64,000 nucleotides of DNA. It comes from Pseudomonadales bacterium (GTDB lineage: Bacteria; Pseudomonadota; Gammaproteobacteria; Pseudomonadales; Halieaceae). This document shows positions 61,993-64,000 of the stretch, one piece after another; positions within the stretch are counted from its first letter, which is position 1, and the number at the start of each line of letters is the position of its first letter. The stretch is taken from assembly GCA_024234735.1 (NCBI GenBank), contig JACKNV010000013.1, positions 1 through 64,000 of the forward strand, given 5' to 3'. Under the pieces are notes generated by a model. The model was not told where the DNA came from. It searched no databases and saw only the letters and a program-made list of their open reading frames with translations. Both the position numbers and the translations under genes were made by a program.

Positions 61993-62781
61993 TCACACAA
62001 ACCGGCAGCTACAGCCGCCGATGCCTTCCAGTTCCAGGCGCATCTCGTCGCCGGCCACTACCGGGATCAACGGCGCCAGGGAGCCGGACAGGATCACTTC
62101 ACCGGCCTTGAAGGGGATACCGAATTCACCCAGGGTATTGGCCAGCCAGGCCACCGCGGTCAGGGGATTGCCCTGCACCGCGCTGCCCAGGCCCTCGCTG
62201 TTGAACTCGCCGTTTTTGTAGATGGTCATTTTCAATGCGGGCAGATCGAAGTCGCGCGGATCCACCTCGTCGCGGCCCAACACATAGACGCCGCAGGAGG
62301 CATTGTCGGCCACCGTATCCTCGATTTTGATCCGCCAGGCGTCGATGCGCGAGTCGACGATCTCGAAACAGGGCATGATGGTGGCGGTGGCGTCCAGTAC
62401 ATCGGCCTCGGTGACCCCCGGCCCCTGCAGGTCCTTGCGCAAGCGAAAGGCGATTTCCCCCTCGGCCCGCGGCTGGATCAGGTTGCCCGCGACCGGGATC
62501 CGGGCCCCGTCGGGGTACTCCATGGCGTCGGTCAGAAAACCGAAGTCGGGTTGGAACACGCCCAGCATCTCCTGCACGGGTTTGCTGGTGACCCCGATCT
62601 TCTTGCCCACGATGCGCTCGCCATCGCGCTCCACCCGGCACTGCACCATATGCCGGCTGATGTGATAGGCGTCCGCGATGGTGATGGCCGGCTCGCGCTC
62701 GGTGAGGGGGGCGAGGCTGGCCTGCCCGCGCAGGGCGCGATACAACTCTTCACCGTGCTGTTGAATTTTCTCCGCCTGCAT
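61993..62781 (-). CDS. mhpD: 2-oxopent-4-enoate hydratase (DmpE/MhpD type)
   Basis: I favour the ATG at 62779-62781 (262 aa, the usual size) over a GTG at 62805. The protein has the FAA-hydrolase-like hydratase pattern: GEELYRALRGQASLAPLTER; RIVGKKIGVTSKPVQEMLGV; EGEIAFRLRKDLQGP; MPCFEIVDSRIDAWRIKIED. It adds water to 2-oxopent-4-enoate to give 4-hydroxy-2-oxovalerate, the substrate of the aldolase. It is the first gene of the leftward set and is divergent from a GntR/FCD regulator. Confidence 0.94.
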   Translation of the reverse strand: MQAEKIQQHGEELYRALRGQASLAPLTEREPAITIADAYHISRHMVQCRVERDGERIVGKKIGVTSKPVQEMLGVFQPDFGFLTDAMEYPDGARIPVAGNLIQPRAEGEIAFRLRKDLQGPGVTEADVLDATATIMPCFEIVDSRIDAWRIKIEDTVADNASCGVYVLGRDEVDPRDFDLPALKMTIYKNGEFNSEGLGSAVQGNPLTAVAWLANTLGEFGIPFKAGEVILSGSLAPLIPVVAGDEMRLELEGIGGCSCRFV

Positions 62782-62878
62782 GATTGCCTGCTGCCGTGGT
62801 TTCACCTAGACTCCGGCAATAATATATATATATTTTTTACTTAAACAAGCATTTTATCGATATTTTGGCGCGACACTC
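62782..62878. promoter_or_regulatory. AT-rich divergent promoter between the hydratase and GntR genes
   Basis: Bases 62819-62865 are very AT-rich (AATAATATATATATATTTTT). They separate the leftward meta-cleavage genes from the rightward GntR gene. The gap must hold both promoters and probably the GntR operator. No clear FCD-type palindrome was found. Confidence 0.55.
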
Positions 62879-63565
62879 ATGGCTGACTCTCCCGCAAACC
62901 CTGCGACTACCCACAAGACCCTGGGCGATCAGGCCTATGCCCGGCTGCGCCGCGATATCATCCAGGGCGTCTTTCCCCCGGGGGCACGGCTCGGCATCGA
63001 GGCCCTGCGCAGCACCTGCGGTGTCGGTGCGACCCCGCTGCGCGAGGCCCTGAGCCGGCTCAGCGCCGAGGGCTTTGCCGTCGCGGAGGGCCAGCGCGGC
63101 TTCCGGGTCGCGGACATCTCGGCGCGCGAGCTACAGGAACTGACCGAGTTGCGCATCGTGATCGAGGGGCTGGCCCTGCGCGAGAGCCTGCAGCGGGCCG
63201 ACGACGACTGGGAGTCGCGGGTGGTCGCCGCCTTCCATCACCTGCAGAAGGTGGAAGGGCAGGCCGAGCCGGACCCGGTGCTGTGGGAGGCCCGCAACAA
63301 CGACTTTCACCTGGCCCTGATCGCCCGCTGCGAGTCCCGCTGGCTGATGCGCCTGTACGAGTTGCTGTACGACCAGCACCGGCGCTACCGGGTCATCGCC
63401 AGGGCCGAGCGGGGCGACCGCGACATCCACGCCGAGCACGAGGCGATGCTCGAAGCAGCCCTGGCGCGGGATACCGACGCGTTGCTCGCCGCCCACGAGA
63501 CACATATCAGGAATACCGTGGGCACTCTCAGGCGCCAGCTTCGCTTCGACCAGGGGGCACAATGA
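62879..63565 (+). CDS. GntR family regulator, FadR/FCD subfamily
   Basis: The 228-aa protein has an N-terminal winged helix (DQAYARLRRDIIQGVFPPGA; TPLREALSRLSAEGFAVAEG). The all-alpha FCD ligand domain has metal-ligand-type residues (ELTELRIVIEGLALRESLQR; NDFHLALIARC; HAEHEAMLEAALARDTDALL). FCD regulators usually bind carboxylic acids or CoA-linked acids. It is divergent from the hydratase/aldehyde dehydrogenase/aldolase genes and is their likely regulator. Its TGA overlaps a tiny open frame. Confidence 0.93.
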   Translation: MADSPANPATTHKTLGDQAYARLRRDIIQGVFPPGARLGIEALRSTCGVGATPLREALSRLSAEGFAVAEGQRGFRVADISARELQELTELRIVIEGLALRESLQRADDDWESRVVAAFHHLQKVEGQAEPDPVLWEARNNDFHLALIARCESRWLMRLYELLYDQHRRYRVIARAERGDRDIHAEHEAMLEAALARDTDALLAAHETHIRNTVGTLRRQLRFDQGAQ

Positions 63566-63645
63566 GCGAGCCAGCCCGCCTGGTGCTGGAGCGGGTGCGC
63601 AACCTGAGGCGCCGGCAGCGGAATACTCCACAGCAACTGCTGTAA
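63562..63645 (+). CDS. 27-codon overlapping open frame (doubtful)
   Basis: An ATG at 63562 overlaps the GntR stop (ATGA) and opens 27 codons: SEPARLVLERVRNLRRRQRN then TPQQLL. It is short, basic and could be translationally coupled, but it may be chance. No family is recognised. Given as doubtful. Confidence 0.2.
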   Translation: MSEPARLVLERVRNLRRRQRNTPQQLL

Positions 63646-63756
63646 ACGCTGCAATATGGCCGTGGACCTGCCGGTCGCGCCATGCTGGTATCCTCAAGCT
63701 TTTCTGCTAGATTCACCCTAGCATTACCCCTACACCACACTGCGAGGAGCGCGGCC

Positions 63757-64000
63757 ATGGCAGCAGCCGGCAAGTGGCAGACCCTGAACTGGCAGGACCC
63801 CTTCGGCCTGGAACAACAACTGAGCGACGCACAGCGCATGGTGCGGGACACCGCCCGGCAGTACGCCCGTGACAAGCTGCTGCCGCGGGTGCAGCGCGCC
63901 TTTCGCGAGGAGCACACCGACCCCGGTATTTTCCGCGAAATGGGGCAATTGGGCCTGCTGGGTTCCACCATCGACGGCTACGGCTGCCCCGGGGTGGACT
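63757..64000 (+). CDS. gcdH: Glutaryl-CoA dehydrogenase, N-terminal part (cut by window end)
   Basis: The first 81 codons read WQTLNWQDPFGLEQQLSDAQ, RMVRDTARQYARDKLLPRVQ, then AFREEHTDPGIFREMGQLGL. This closely follows the GcdH N-terminus, with the bound-helix region ERMVRDSAYQFA-like and the DPxIFREMG motif. The enzyme oxidises and decarboxylates glutaryl-CoA to crotonyl-CoA. AGGAG lies seven to eight bases upstream of the ATG. The rest is beyond the window, so catalytic residues cannot be checked. Confidence 0.85.
   Translation, partial: MAAAGKWQTLNWQDPFGLEQQLSDAQRMVRDTARQYARDKLLPRVQRAFREEHTDPGIFREMGQLGLLGSTIDGYGCPGVD

Noticed and set aside
1..64000. Search for tRNA, rRNA, CRISPR arrays, insertion sequences and prophage genes
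   Set aside because: No cloverleaf, rRNA-like block, regularly spaced repeat, transposase motif or phage structural gene could be recognised by eye.

Overview
The window is GC-rich DNA from a Gram-negative bacterium. Three TonB-dependent outer-membrane receptors, an RND pump, lipoproteins, and fatty-acid and meta-cleavage catabolism genes suggest a heterotrophic, probably marine gammaproteobacterium (Halieaceae/Cellvibrionales-like). That placement is inferred from gene content only. No tRNA, rRNA, CRISPR array, insertion sequence or phage gene was seen. Genes are dense and many starts overlap the preceding stop by 1-4 bases.

Region 1 (1-11.7 kb): the tail of a LuxR-type regulator with an apparent frameshift. 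Next is a cytochrome c peroxidase that has lost its first haem domain in frame, then a small periplasmic protein. A leftward set follows: AraC regulator, TonB receptor, sterol-desaturase-like hydroxylase and a strictosidine-synthase-like beta-propeller. A second leftward pair (enoyl-CoA hydratase, acyl-CoA dehydrogenase), a VOC protein and a TetR regulator complete the region.

Region 2 (11.7-23 kb): a secreted arylsulfatase. Then a Fur-boxed siderophore receptor with a six-TM protein and a PepSY-TM protein. A likely zinc-uptake unit follows: a small CxxC protein and a ZnuD-like receptor with His/Asp/Glu-rich loops. A DUF937 protein closes the region.

Region 3 (23-32.7 kb): a response-regulator domain fused to a membrane helix and coiled coil, next to a three-stem palindromic DNA element. 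Then an HSL-type esterase, a GNAT acetyltransferase, a polysaccharide deacetylase, a patatin-type lipase with a membrane tail, a cytochrome b561/PepSY pair, an epoxide hydrolase, and a very cysteine-rich lipoprotein with a thaumatin-like domain.

Region 4 (32.7-41 kb): an RND pump with its periplasmic adaptor, a DUF442 phosphatase-like protein, a 1-Cys-type peroxiredoxin with its own terminator, and an NHL-repeat lipoprotein.

Region 5 (41-54.4 kb): a circularly permuted ATP-grasp protein and an alpha-E protein, then gltB and a convergent gltD, then a stand-alone DUF2126 protein, an MBL-fold hydrolase and a GST-fold protein. The ATP-grasp/alpha-E/DUF2126 genes belong to a poorly characterised peptide- or amide-forming system. 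Here they flank glutamate synthase, and this is the best candidate in the window for a new biochemical system.

Region 6 (54.4-64 kb): a small membrane protein with a two-RCK potassium-channel-like protein, then an IlvD/Edd dehydratase with a GntP transporter. Leftward genes for hydratase, acylating aldehyde dehydrogenase and aldolase (lower meta-cleavage pathway) lie opposite a GntR/FCD regulator. The window ends in the start of a glutaryl-CoA dehydrogenase gene.
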